DNA of 64,000 nt from a virus: IMG/VR virus record IMGVR_UViG_3300028883_000041, positions 21,588-85,587 of that record. The stretch is one strand, 5' to 3'. Made by a program: the position numbers and the translations under genes. Shown in pieces: positions 43,113-52,119 of the stretch. The notes below the pieces were generated by a model. The model saw nothing but the letters and a program-made list of their open reading frames with translations, searched no databases and was not told the origin of the DNA. Each line of letters begins with the position of its first letter. The stretch's first letter is position 1.

Positions 43113-44095
43113 AGATAATAGGAATATACGGTCACATGGGTTTTTCAAGACAGTTGGCTGCCACTAAACACGATTGGACATTTGTTCTATTTGACGATAG
43201 AGCAAAAAAAGAACACGGTTATAGAGACTTGTTTACTGACAAAGAAAAGAACAACTTCAACATCATTGGAACAGACGAATTCTGGGAAAAAATAAACAAC
43301 GATTATTTTGATGCAGTATATCTGGACAAAGACTGGACCATCCAAAGGTTCTGTCATTTAAATATGCCTAAACTTTACGGTTGGGTTAACGTTAGATTAC
43401 CAGTTCCAGAAACAATAAAAGCAATAGGAGATACACCTTTTATACCTACCACTTCTAATGATTGGGATATTAGACCTCAAGATAGAATAGTTTCTATTGG
43501 TGTAGACCCAAACGATTTTCCTAAGAGAGACATAGATGAAGTAATTAATGAAGGATATTTATTCCCAGTAAATTGTTACCTTAAAGTTGCTCTTAGAGCA
43601 GAAAAAGAAGGAGAACACTATCTTAGAGTTGTAGGATATGATTGGGATGATGTTATATCTGACCCTAATCTACCTATAAAGAAATGTGGTTATAATCCAA
43701 TTTATGATGAACGTTTTAAAACAAGTACCAGAGTAGATAGACATGTATTCAAAGAATGGATGAGAAATTATGCTTCTTTGTTTCAACCATCACCTATGAA
43801 ACATCATTCTAATATTATGGCTGAAGCTTTGATGACTGGTCAAGCAATAATTACCAGACCTATGAAACAGTATAGAGTTAACAGTTCTCACCTTATCAAC
43901 AACTGGAATTCTATCATCATCTCAAAGATGGAAGACTTCAGAAAACTCCATCGTAGTGGGTTCTTAAAAGATAAAAAGAAATTAAAACAGTTAGGGGAAA
44001 ATGCTCATCAAACTGCTATAGACCATTTCAACATGAAAAGAACTACAGAAAAATGGGAAGAGTTCATAGAACATTCTATTGCTTGGCAATCTTAG
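43109..44095 (+). CDS. Glycosyltransferase-like protein, paralogue B
   Basis: 328 residues from ATG 43109, overlapping the first paralogue's stop as ATGA. TPFIPTTSNDWDIRPQDRIVSIGVDPNDFPKRD and PSPMKHHSNIMAEALMTGQAIITRPMKQYRVNSS match paralogue A closely, so the pair arose by tandem duplication. Its last 20 bases overlap the 3' end of the convergent GT2-like gene. Presumably adds a second sugar. Confidence 0.6.
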   Translation: MKIIGIYGHMGFSRQLAATKHDWTFVLFDDRAKKEHGYRDLFTDKEKNNFNIIGTDEFWEKINNDYFDAVYLDKDWTIQRFCHLNMPKLYGWVNVRLPVPETIKAIGDTPFIPTTSNDWDIRPQDRIVSIGVDPNDFPKRDIDEVINEGYLFPVNCYLKVALRAEKEGEHYLRVVGYDWDDVISDPNLPIKKCGYNPIYDERFKTSTRVDRHVFKEWMRNYASLFQPSPMKHHSNIMAEALMTGQAIITRPMKQYRVNSSHLINNWNSIIISKMEDFRKLHRSGFLKDKKKLKQLGENAHQTAIDHFNMKRTTEKWEEFIEHSIAWQS

Positions 44096-44843
44096 TCCAT
44101 TTCTCTTTTAAATATTTCCAGTTAGGATTATGTTGTATTTTATGAGCATGAGGAATATGTTTATGTAAGTCCTTTGTCCAACCTATATCAATATGCCACA
44201 CTCTCTTATTATTTGGTATGATAGCGTAGCCACGGTGAATGAGTTGGAGAGCAAAATCAGTATCCTCTAATCCCCATTCACCATCGAAGTTACTATCATA
44301 TCTTGCTCCCCAATCGTCTTTATGCCATAACCAAAACAGAATTGCATTAACATGATATCTTGGATTTAATGCTGTTTCTACTTTATTCAAAGTTATAGGA
44401 CAACCATGTCCGTGTTCGTTAGGCAATTTGAACTCTTTTGAATATTCTGTTTGAACTACCCTTGGATTATATACAACTTTAGAATAAGGTGTAGATAAAC
44501 TGAGAACATTTTCAAGAAGAGTTTTTTCCATGATACAATCATCACCTATGATACCTATGAATATCTTATCAGACCCAGAATATCTTTTAGTAACATAATC
44601 CAAACCAAAGTTTATTGTAGAAGAAAGCTGATATTCTTCTGTTTTCTTGAAGAATAATTCTGTTACTGGAGTTATACAATGATGTCCAATAATGGTATTT
44701 TTCTCATAGTTTTTTACCAAAATAACTTCATCAAACATTTCCTTCTGATTATCAAGTTGTTTGAGAACTTCTATGAGAACCTCTCTATCTTTCTTATCTG
44801 TCTTATGGGTTGGTATGATTAATACTCTGGGATAGTTATCCAT
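44076..44843 (-). CDS. Glycosyltransferase, GT2-like (GT-A fold)
   Basis: 255 residues. RVLIIPTHKTDKKDREVLIEVL start, IGIIGDDCIMEKTLLENVL with the DxD-type D101-D102 (metal/nucleotide-sugar site), and EWGLEDTDFALQLIHRG with the ED catalytic-base motif of galactosyltransferase-like GT2 and GT27 proteins. HIDIGWTKDLHKH follows as an acceptor-side loop. Inverting transferase of the surface glycan cassette. Confidence 0.75.
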   Translation of the reverse strand: MDNYPRVLIIPTHKTDKKDREVLIEVLKQLDNQKEMFDEVILVKNYEKNTIIGHHCITPVTELFFKKTEEYQLSSTINFGLDYVTKRYSGSDKIFIGIIGDDCIMEKTLLENVLSLSTPYSKVVYNPRVVQTEYSKEFKLPNEHGHGCPITLNKVETALNPRYHVNAILFWLWHKDDWGARYDSNFDGEWGLEDTDFALQLIHRGYAIIPNNKRVWHIDIGWTKDLHKHIPHAHKIQHNPNWKYLKEKWTKIAKQ

Positions 44844-44851
44844 CGTATCAC

Positions 44852-45109
44852 CTAAAGAACTAATCCTTCAATACCGTTGAGTTCACAAACCATGTAATTA
44901 ATCTCTTCCCCATGGAAGATATAATACATCAGACTATCATTCTCATCACATAAGAAACGAATGGTTCTTCCACCGAACTTAACTTTTAGAATGTTTTTCA
45001 TATGAACAGCGGTTCCGTCTTTTAGATAAACTACTCTGCTTAATTCTATTGGTTCCCCATCTTCTCTTTCTAATGTTATGTATTCTTTCTTTTTTTCTTC
45101 TAACGTCAT
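44852..45109 (-). CDS. Unknown small protein of the sugar operon
   Basis: 85 residues, overlapping the epimerase gene by 4 bases. Beta-rich pattern (EYITLEREDGEPIELSRVVYLKDGTAVHMKNILKVKFGGRTIRFLCDENDSLMYYI). No enzyme motif. Possibly a binding partner of the epimerase or transferase. Confidence 0.5.
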   Translation of the reverse strand: MTLEEKKKEYITLEREDGEPIELSRVVYLKDGTAVHMKNILKVKFGGRTIRFLCDENDSLMYYIFHGEEINYMVCELNGIEGLVL

Positions 45110-46017
45110 TTTTCTTTTACCTCCTTATAATATTCTACTAATTCTTTTATTCCTTCTTTCAATGGAGTGCATTCAAATCCTAAGATATTTTTTGCACGAG
45201 TTGTATCTGCATGTGCTCTGTCTATATTACCATAGAAATCTTTTCCAAAAACAAAATGAAGTTCTTTTTCTGCTATTTCTGAAATCATTATTGCTAAATC
45301 CATAATAGATACTTCCTCTCCAGCCACATTAAAGTCATGACCCCATGCTTCGAGTTCTATAATCTTCTCTACAACATAGACCAAATCTCTAACATCTGTA
45401 AAGGTTCTCATCTGAGTTCCATCACCATGCACTTCTATTTGTTCTTCAGCCAATATTTTCTTAGTAAATACATTAACTACATTATGAGCATATGCTCCAT
45501 AAACAGAGTAGGGTCTGATATTACATGCTTTTAGCTCATCTTTGTTTCTGAAATATTGAACATAAGCATCACCAGCAGCCTTACTGATTGTATAAGGAGT
45601 TGGAATTCCATCCATGAATTTATGGTCTTCTTTAACTAATTTACCTTTAGGCATACCATAAACAGAACCAGATGAAAAATTAATAAGTTTAGTATTTAAG
45701 AATGCACACAAATATGAAACTGTTACAGAAGTTACTATGTTCTTATAAACATCCCCTACTGGGTCATTGATAGTGTCCATCATATGCATACAAGCCAAAT
45801 TAATAACTATATGATGGTCAGCTATTAGCCTTTCAATTACTGGATAATTAGCCGCATCTCCTCTGATAACTCTATCAGCAATACCGTCTATTCTACCCAT
45901 TTCTCCACGTGAGAAATCATCGAATACTGTCACCCAATAATCTAACTCTTTAAGTCGTTTTACAATGTGGGAGCCGATAAACCCAGCTCCTCCGATAACC
46001 AAAATCTTTTTTGTCAT
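45106..46017 (-). CDS. NAD-dependent nucleotide-sugar epimerase/dehydratase (extended SDR)
   Basis: 303 residues. GGAGFIGSH (9-17) binds NAD; SSGSVYG (115-121) and YTISK (142-146) hold the catalytic Ser/Thr, Tyr and Lys. NIRPYSVYG and the C-terminal substrate loop are typical of GalE/RmlB/GDP- or UDP-sugar SDRs. It would supply a nucleotide sugar to the cassette's glycosyltransferases. Substrate not determinable. Confidence 0.88.
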   Translation of the reverse strand: MTKKILVIGGAGFIGSHIVKRLKELDYWVTVFDDFSRGEMGRIDGIADRVIRGDAANYPVIERLIADHHIVINLACMHMMDTINDPVGDVYKNIVTSVTVSYLCAFLNTKLINFSSGSVYGMPKGKLVKEDHKFMDGIPTPYTISKAAGDAYVQYFRNKDELKACNIRPYSVYGAYAHNVVNVFTKKILAEEQIEVHGDGTQMRTFTDVRDLVYVVEKIIELEAWGHDFNVAGEEVSIMDLAIMISEIAEKELHFVFGKDFYGNIDRAHADTTRAKNILGFECTPLKEGIKELVEYYKEVKEK

Positions 46018-46059
46018 ATATAACGTTAAAGATTTTTAACCTTTTAAAGTTTTTGATTT

Positions 46060-46356
46060 CTATCGCAGATTTTGGTCTCGTTCTTTAACAAGAACATAAT
46101 CCGACCTTGCTTGTAACCATCTAATACTCCATTGTATCCACAGAAAGAAGAATAATGGTAAATTAATCAATACAAGAAATATTGCTCCAGCAAAGAACCA
46201 TTTCCAATCTTCTGAAGGGTAATTGACAGCAAACCAGATGAATACAACAGCATAAGCTAATTGTATCAATCCTATTAAAATCATAACACCATACTTGGTT
46301 ACTATATCAAAGACATTAACATCTACATATTTTAATTGTAACTTTCTTTTACTCAT
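46060..46356 (-). CDS. Small membrane protein
   Basis: 98 residues with two transmembrane helices (about 17-41 and 50-75), a basic N-terminus and a C-terminal basic/aromatic tail (WIQWSIRWLQARSDYVLVKERDQ). It sits between the cupin and epimerase genes. Could anchor a glycosylation enzyme, or be a holin-like protein. Role unknown. Confidence 0.55.
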   Translation of the reverse strand: MSKRKLQLKYVDVNVFDIVTKYGVMILIGLIQLAYAVVFIWFAVNYPSEDWKWFFAGAIFLVLINLPLFFFLWIQWSIRWLQARSDYVLVKERDQNLR

Positions 46357-46361
46357 AACTA

Positions 46362-46637
46362 TTACTTCCTTATCTCATCTATAAGTTTTACTAAATCTCC
46401 TTTAGTTACTGCATCAGACCACATAACAGTATCTCTATCAGCACGGAACCTATATGGTGTTCCAGCTGGTATGTGGATAGTATCCCCTTCCATGAACTGT
46501 TTCTCTTCTTCACCTAAAACAAAACTACCAGTTCCTTCAAGAATTAAAACTTCATCATCAAGAAGAGAATGATATTGATAGTCAGTGCTCTGGTCCTTTT
46601 TAATGTAAGATAAACCCAAGATGGTTAGTTCTTCCAT
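46362..46637 (-). CDS. Cupin-domain protein
   Basis: 91 residues from ATG 46637 (MEELTILGLS); a TTTAAAAAC box at 46659-46667 lies 30 nt before it, and longer frames would cross that box. The core, HSLLDDEVLILEGTGSFVLGEEEKQFMEGDTIHIPAGTPYRFRADRDT, has the two-motif cupin barrel pattern (G(X)5HXH(X)... reduced to H and PxG). Small single-domain cupins bind or isomerise sugars. Its position by the epimerase suggests sugar metabolism. Confidence 0.7.
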   Translation of the reverse strand: MEELTILGLSYIKKDQSTDYQYHSLLDDEVLILEGTGSFVLGEEEKQFMEGDTIHIPAGTPYRFRADRDTVMWSDAVTKGDLVKLIDEIRK

Positions 46638-46658
46638 ATTTAATAATAAGAATGATGA

Positions 46659-46667
46659 GTTTTTAAA
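46659..46667 (-). promoter_or_regulatory. TATA box for the cupin gene
   Basis: TTTAAAAAC on the minus strand starts 30 nt before ATG 46637. It lies between the capsid gene end and the cupin, so the sugar genes have their own promoter. Confidence 0.5.
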
Positions 46668-46707
46668 TGTTGTTAAAAAAAATAAAAAGGGATGAATAGT
46701 TTTACAA

Positions 46708-47718
46708 CTATCCAACGTAATTTGCTGGGTCTAAAGCTGTCAGATTATCTAACCTACATGCCGCATCTGGATTGACCACACCAACACCTACTCTCGCTGT
46801 CATGTACAATGCCATGGCATCGTGAGAGATGATTGACTCTTGGTCTACAGACAATGGTCGCCTTACAAATCGTATGGCGTATTGCTGAGTGTTCAAGAAC
46901 AGTGCTTTGGTTGTACTCATCCATGGAGTTGAAATAATATTCAACCCAGCGATTGGGTACATATTTCCAGTTCTGAATGTTTGTTGCTGGTCTGGAGGCA
47001 ATACTTGGAACACATTACTTGACATAAATTGGTCCATCTTCATCAACTGTAATAAGTTGTAAGGATGAATAACTAATGTATCGTATGGAATTCCTTCTGC
47101 TTGTCCTACTGCAAGACACATTTGTATCTTTTCCCAGTCTAAAACACCAGATGTTCCAGAGAATGTAGTGTCAGTTGCATCTAGTACATGGTTTGAAACT
47201 TGCTGACCAGTTTTGAAGTTTGTAGTTCCGTCAGAAACACCGTTCAACAGTGTTTGGATAATCAATTTATCTTCAAATCTTGCACATGCGTTCATACCAT
47301 TTTGAACTTGTCTTGAAACCACGTCAAATGACTGTACGTCTTCAATTGCTTCATTAGTAATTGAAACACCTACACCGAATTTCTGTACACGAACAGTTAC
47401 CTTACCGTATTTTGGTTTGGCGATTGGTATCTCGACACCTTCTCCCAAAGGATATGCATCGAAACCACTCTCGAACATGTATGAAATCATTGGTGAATTC
47501 ACTGTCATGGTTTGTACTAAGTTTGCACCAACTAAATCTGGTATATATTCTGTAAAGAATTCACGATTGAATGCCTCTGTAATATATAACAGCATGTCAT
47601 CTCTTGATATATACTGTGTAATTTCATTTAGGTTTGTGGGCTTCTTAACCATTTTTCCTTTGTAAGGAATATAGTTTGAGGCTCCCCAACTTCTAATTCT
47701 ATCGTCTGCTACTGCCAT
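46708..47718 (-). CDS. Major capsid protein (HK97 fold)
   Basis: 336 residues from ATG 47718, three bases after the stop of the gene before it. Middle part ANLVQTMTVNSPMISYMFESGFDAYPLGEGVEIPIAKPKYGKVTVRVQKFGVGVSITNEAIEDV is the conserved E-loop/P-domain stretch of HK97-type capsids, and PIAGLNIISTPWM plus AMALYMTARVGVGVVNPDAACRL close the A-domain. Placed behind portal, protease and decoration genes as usual. No N-terminal delta domain, because scaffolding is supplied by the protease-scaffold gene. Confidence 0.9.
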   Translation of the reverse strand: MAVADDRIRSWGASNYIPYKGKMVKKPTNLNEITQYISRDDMLLYITEAFNREFFTEYIPDLVGANLVQTMTVNSPMISYMFESGFDAYPLGEGVEIPIAKPKYGKVTVRVQKFGVGVSITNEAIEDVQSFDVVSRQVQNGMNACARFEDKLIIQTLLNGVSDGTTNFKTGQQVSNHVLDATDTTFSGTSGVLDWEKIQMCLAVGQAEGIPYDTLVIHPYNLLQLMKMDQFMSSNVFQVLPPDQQQTFRTGNMYPIAGLNIISTPWMSTTKALFLNTQQYAIRFVRRPLSVDQESIISHDAMALYMTARVGVGVVNPDAACRLDNLTALDPANYVG

Positions 47719-47720
47719 TT

Positions 47721-48338
47721 TTACCATCCTCTCTTATATGTTGGGTCGACAAGAACTTTGCCTACCGTTCCTTCAGTTGTCCAAACTTGTGGACCTTCGG
47801 AACCACTTGAAACTCTAATGACTTTTCCAATAACAATTCTGTTATAGGGGTCTGATAGATATTCCACGTATCCGTCTGTACCGCTTGATAGGGTTACAAA
47901 TTTACCAGCTGTAGGTAAGGTACCGCTATATGGCATCCATACTGGTTCATCAGTTACATATCCGAAAATATACATATTCTCGAAGTCTGCACTTCCAGAG
48001 AACCATTGAGTAATATCAGTTGGACTTCCAGTTTGTAGGAAGGTCAATGGGGCATCAGTTGTTGATATACCAAGTATTCCATAATCGTGACTTGAACCAC
48101 TGATAGTTGTTCCATAAGTTGCAACATCAGTTGCTGCTGCTTTGTTTGCACGTGGAATAATTTGTTCTACTCTGCTTGTAGCACTTCCATACCATTGAGT
48201 TGAGCTATCGTCAGACTCATCGGTTTTAACGAGTACCATTCCAGCTTTCCATGATGCACCAGAACCAAGTTGGCACATCTTTACGTTTTTAGGTTTGTAG
48301 TGTAAACCTTCTTGGTAAGGCATTCTAAAGTTTGGCAT
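47721..48338 (-). CDS. Capsid decoration protein candidate
   Basis: 205 residues between the protease and capsid genes. Beta-rich, Ser/Gly/Thr-rich, with no helices of note; DEPVWMPYSGTLPTAGKFVTLSSGTDGYVEYLSDPYNRIVIGKVI is typical of small beta-barrel cement proteins (head-decoration). Stop directly abuts the capsid start. Role by position and composition. Confidence 0.6.
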   Translation of the reverse strand: MPNFRMPYQEGLHYKPKNVKMCQLGSGASWKAGMVLVKTDESDDSSTQWYGSATSRVEQIIPRANKAAATDVATYGTTISGSSHDYGILGISTTDAPLTFLQTGSPTDITQWFSGSADFENMYIFGYVTDEPVWMPYSGTLPTAGKFVTLSSGTDGYVEYLSDPYNRIVIGKVIRVSSGSEGPQVWTTEGTVGKVLVDPTYKRGW

Positions 48339-49519
48339 TATTTCTTACCTCCGATTTTAAAACCATCTTTCATTTTAGTTTCTTGAGAAACGAATTGAAC
48401 GACAAGTTTAGCATCTTCTTCAATATCTTTGCCTTTCAGATTAAACAATCTTTGGAAGTATTTTACTCCTTCCTCATGTTCGTCAAACACTGGTTGGTTT
48501 GGAGGTTGTCCTACTTGTAAACTTCCAGTCTGTTCAATATCTTCGTCTTTTTTATTGAACTTCTTGTCATAGGCAACCACACTCTTATGGAGTTTTTCAA
48601 GCTGAGTTATTGACATGTCAGAGTATTCCTCTGGCTTTTCACCGCTAAGTTCACAAATTTGTGAAATTAGTTTTTCTTTTTCTTTAGTCTCAAAAGCTTT
48701 TAGTCTTTTCTCTACTTCTTCCATCTGCTTAAGAACTGTAGCTTTTTCAGCTTCAGCTTGTTTGACTTCAGCTTCTTTTTCTTTAAGCTTTAAATCATTC
48801 TCTTTTGTAGCAGCTTTGATTAGAGTCTCAACTTCCTTTTGAGATACTTTTTCTTCCGAGCTCATAATCTTCACGTTTTGTTTGATTTGAGTTTGATGTT
48901 CTGATTTAGCCTTTTTAAATTGCTGACAGATATCTACCATCAGTTTTTCATTGACTTTATCATAAACATCTTCATTCTGTGACGAAATGGCACTGTCGTT
49001 TGCTAAGGGGTCTGCTGGGTCGAGAACGAATGATAAATGTGTCCATCTTAGATGTTTCACAATACCAGCTGCAACCTCACCATTATATTTTTGTAATGGG
49101 TCATGAGGACACATACCAAATGGTTCGTGGCAGATAGTACATTCTATGTTGTTACTTCGAGCCATAATACTAACAGAGTCTACATCTTTTCTTTCCAGCA
49201 TCTTACCGATACCAGATGGATGTTCTTCGTTAATATCAGCCTCATAGATTAACTTGCCATTCTTTTCGTAAGAAGATAATACTCTTCCTACTGTTTTTTC
49301 TATGGTGTTCTCATGGTCTATAACCATTGGAAAACCACTGAGAGATGAAGCAAACTGCTTTATAGTCTCGATAGGATAAATCAAACCATTGAGATTTGGC
49401 TTACCACTATTATGAGCTAATGCAGTCCCAGATACTTTAATACCTTTTACTCCGTCTTCCTTCGTCACAGAGACTGGATTAATGGAGCTAACTACATCAA
49501 ATTCTCTCATGATTGACAT
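48338..49519 (-). CDS. Prohead protease fused to scaffold, with Cys/His insert
   Basis: 393 residues from ATG 49519; upstream in-frame ATG (49546) and ATG 49510 are alternatives. Numbering here counts from 49546: the protease part (about 35-175) has the probable catalytic H78 (VIDHEN) and S126 (VDSVSIMAR). Right after the serine region comes ECTICHEPFGMCPHD, with C136, C139, C146 and H148, a likely zinc knuckle within the protease. The rest (about 200-300) is a long coiled coil, the internal scaffold. It should be cleaved during head maturation. Portal and capsid genes flank it. Confidence 0.8.
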   Translation of the reverse strand: MSIMREFDVVSSINPVSVTKEDGVKGIKVSGTALAHNSGKPNLNGLIYPIETIKQFASSLSGFPMVIDHENTIEKTVGRVLSSYEKNGKLIYEADINEEHPSGIGKMLERKDVDSVSIMARSNNIECTICHEPFGMCPHDPLQKYNGEVAAGIVKHLRWTHLSFVLDPADPLANDSAISSQNEDVYDKVNEKLMVDICQQFKKAKSEHQTQIKQNVKIMSSEEKVSQKEVETLIKAATKENDLKLKEKEAEVKQAEAEKATVLKQMEEVEKRLKAFETKEKEKLISQICELSGEKPEEYSDMSITQLEKLHKSVVAYDKKFNKKDEDIEQTGSLQVGQPPNQPVFDEHEEGVKYFQRLFNLKGKDIEEDAKLVVQFVSQETKMKDGFKIGGKK

Positions 49520-49627
49520 TATATTCAGATACCTATAAGAACTCAACTGTAAAAGGATTAGAAAGAATAAAAAATCGAAGGAAAGTGTGTTACAAAAACG
49601 GTAACTTTATTTCCTATTAATGTCGGA

Positions 49628-51130
49628 CTATTTAGGAGATGAGGGAGATGTTGATGGTGTTGGCTTGTTTTTAGCAGACTCTTTTGAAGCTTCTGCTTGA
49701 GTTTTAGCTGCTTCTGTTAAATCTGGTTGAGCCTCTGCTTGAGCATCATGAAGTCGTGATTGAGCAAGTTGCATTTGTAAAGTTGGATGTAGATTTTGTT
49801 CTACAATAACTCTCTTTCTACCAAAGTCCTCTCTGGCTTCAAGCATATCCATTGACCCACCCATAAGTTCGCTTTCAATACGAAGTCTTCTATCTGCAAT
49901 ACTTTCAATTTCTAACCATCTAATGAATGGTAATGATTGGTATTTTATAGGAGGAACTTCATTAACTTTAGCCATGTTCTTCTTGTTCTGGAAATCACTT
50001 GGACTAAATAGAAATATGTCTCTAAACACTTCATTAAGAAGTTTAGTTCCTATATAATTCTGACGAGCCATAATCCTTCTTCTAAACATTTCATTTTTAA
50101 TCTCTGCATCTGGAGCACTGGAAGAACCAAACCCAATAAGAGTATCTGGAACACCAAGACCAGCAATAATCTGTCTGAGAACATATGCTTGAAAAGGTTC
50201 TACGTTAGTAACACTTTTACCTATCTCCACTGTATCTACTTCTACACGACCATCGATAGCGATATCAGAACCTCTGGCAAGACCAGCCATAATCTGAGAA
50301 GCAATAGCCTTCATCTGTTTAACAGCAAGAGGATTTTGAGCATCACCCATTTTCCATACAGTCAAAGGTCTGGCTGTGGTACGAATGATATCAGCAATAT
50401 CATCTTCCATACCAAGCATGATATTAACTACATCTTTAAGAGGTCTAAACATCGAGTTACCATAAGTAGCATTAGTTATGTCTCTTGCTTTGAAATGAAC
50501 AACTGTTTCTGCTCCTACCTTTCTTATCCTCATCTCCTCATCAGATTTAGTTGTAGTTTTTGGACCAGCAACTGAAGTTCCCATAAATACACCAGTATTA
50601 GTTTTAATCTTATATGGTTCTTGCCAGTATTCAATTACTCTTCCATATGAGTCTCTTTTAACACTTACACTATAAGGATGAACTACTTTTAATCTTTTAA
50701 TTCCCCAGCCGCCTTCATTGTATGATTTATTATCATAAACCTTTTCTACAAAACATTCTCCAAACACGTCCATTTGAGCACTGATTTGTTGTATCACATT
50801 ATCTAATTCAACAAATCTCCTCCATGCTCTTAAGAAATTCAATTGCTTTCTTTGGAAGTCTTGTAATTCTTTATCTGTTTCAAAAGCGTAAGTATGACCG
50901 TAAGCAGTTACCATATCAGCTCTTAACCACACAGCAGCTGCTAAAATAGGAACAGAGTTCAAAGCAGTCTCATATCTTAAGATATTCTCTTCTCTTGCTT
51001 CTACAAAGTTAATATATCTTCTTGGATGAACCATCATATGCCCTTCAGAAGGTTTTCTCCCTTGAGATATCTCATAATGATTACCTACCCACTGAGCAAA
51101 AAGTTCATCTCTACTGTCTTCTTCTGACAT
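49628..51130 (-). CDS. Portal protein
   Basis: 500 residues. VPILAAAVWLRADMVTAYG, VVHFKARDITNATYGNSMFRPLKDVVNIMLGMEDDIADIIR and GLGVPDTLIGFGSSSAPDAEIKNEMFRRRIMARQNYIG give the clip, wing and stem pattern of phage portals. C-terminal residues 440-500 are helical, then low complexity (KESAKNKPTPSTSPSSP). Ring of 12 is the known form of the family. The operon's first gene; TATAAAA 22 nt before the start. Confidence 0.88.
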   Translation of the reverse strand: MSEEDSRDELFAQWVGNHYEISQGRKPSEGHMMVHPRRYINFVEAREENILRYETALNSVPILAAAVWLRADMVTAYGHTYAFETDKELQDFQRKQLNFLRAWRRFVELDNVIQQISAQMDVFGECFVEKVYDNKSYNEGGWGIKRLKVVHPYSVSVKRDSYGRVIEYWQEPYKIKTNTGVFMGTSVAGPKTTTKSDEEMRIRKVGAETVVHFKARDITNATYGNSMFRPLKDVVNIMLGMEDDIADIIRTTARPLTVWKMGDAQNPLAVKQMKAIASQIMAGLARGSDIAIDGRVEVDTVEIGKSVTNVEPFQAYVLRQIIAGLGVPDTLIGFGSSSAPDAEIKNEMFRRRIMARQNYIGTKLLNEVFRDIFLFSPSDFQNKKNMAKVNEVPPIKYQSLPFIRWLEIESIADRRLRIESELMGGSMDMLEAREDFGRKRVIVEQNLHPTLQMQLAQSRLHDAQAEAQPDLTEAAKTQAEASKESAKNKPTPSTSPSSPK

Positions 51131-51273
51131 TTACCTTCATTCTTTTATATTGAACTCCCATATATTTATCTTTCCGTTGGCTTCTGATGTATGAATAACT
51201 TCAAAACCTTTAAATAGTAGATAAATCAATGTCTATACATGAGAGAGATGTATAAAGATATGGAGAGAAAGAA

Positions 51274-51450
51274 ATGACTAAGAAAAAATGTCCAGAATGT
51301 GGAAAGTTTATGAAAGTTAAAGGAAAAGGTCAATCTACTATATACTACTGTAAATCTTGTGATAGTTATTATTTTACACCAATCTTTGCTACAACTAATA
51401 CAACAGAAACAGATAATATAAAATTCAAGTCGGTGAAGTATGATGGATAG
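51274..51450 (+). CDS. Small zinc-ribbon protein
   Basis: 58 residues from ATG 51274. CPECG (6-10) and CKSC (26-29) form a classic zinc ribbon; the tail is polar (ATTNTTETDN). It opens a plus-strand set opposite to the portal operon. A TATAAAG sequence at 51251-51257 precedes it, with GGAGAG before the ATG. Its 3' end overlaps the next gene by 11 bases. Confidence 0.65.
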   Translation: MTKKKCPECGKFMKVKGKGQSTIYYCKSCDSYYFTPIFATTNTTETDNIKFKSVKYDG

Positions 51451-51943
51451 AAGAGGTCATATAGTTGGAGGAACAATAGTATGGGGAATAGTTTTATTCA
51501 TCTATATGTTTGTTGGAGATATCAACGCAAATAAAGATGCGATGTGGGTAATCATGAGTTTGATAGTAGTTCAAGCTGGAGCAGTGCTTCCAGATTATGA
51601 TTTATTAAGTAAGAAGTTTTTACCACACAGAAATGTGATTACACATTCATTCTTCTTACCAGCCTTACTAACAATACCAATCTACTTTGTTAGAGATGAA
51701 ACCAATGTGTTACTACCTTTATTTGCTTTCTTCTTAATAGGATATTCCTCTCATCTACTCTTAGACATGAAACCTAAATCATGGCAAGGGTCAGCAAGAG
51801 TGCATATCTTCTGGAGAAATGAAAAAGGAAACAAACAGATGGGTTCTAAGAGAAGTTTTGCTTGGATACTGGTCAATGGGTTAATACTCATGGCAGCTGG
51901 GATAATCCTATTATACTTCTTTAACAAATGGATGGTGATATGA
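51440..51943 (+). CDS. YdjM-like membrane-bound metal-dependent hydrolase
   Basis: 167 residues from ATG 51440, behind GGTGA. Metal-site residues of the YdjM (DUF457) family are present: H7 (GHIVGG), D52/D54 (LPDYD), H63 (LPHRN), H69 (THS) and H105/D109 (SSHLLLDM). Four transmembrane segments are visible (about 10-25, 36-51, 72-85, 91-108) plus one at the end. Members are membrane phospholipid phosphatase-like hydrolases of uncertain substrate. May alter host lipids, or assist release. Unexpected in a virus. Confidence 0.8.
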   Translation: MMDRRGHIVGGTIVWGIVLFIYMFVGDINANKDAMWVIMSLIVVQAGAVLPDYDLLSKKFLPHRNVITHSFFLPALLTIPIYFVRDETNVLLPLFAFFLIGYSSHLLLDMKPKSWQGSARVHIFWRNEKGNKQMGSKRSFAWILVNGLILMAAGIILLYFFNKWMVI

Positions 51944-52119
51944 TGGGTAGATGCTCTCATTCTGGTAAGAAAATTAAATGCCCTCACTGCGGTAGCGGTA
52001 GGGTGGCTTTTTTTTATGATGTGGATAAAACAATCATCTACTGTCAAGCAGTAGGTTGTTATAGAAGGTCAACAACAAAACATCATTCTGACCCAGATTT
52101 CGGTAAGGAGTGGGAATGA
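51943..52119 (+). CDS. Small Cys-rich protein with zinc ribbon
   Basis: 58 residues from ATG 51943, with GGTGAT at 51934-51939 and the ATG overlapping the previous stop. KCPHCGSGRVAFFYDVDKTIIYCQAVGC gives CxxC and CxxxxC, a zinc ribbon like that in transcript-binding or restriction-alleviation proteins. The tail has DPDFGKEWE. It overlaps the next start. Confidence 0.6.
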   Translation: MGRCSHSGKKIKCPHCGSGRVAFFYDVDKTIIYCQAVGCYRRSTTKHHSDPDFGKEWE

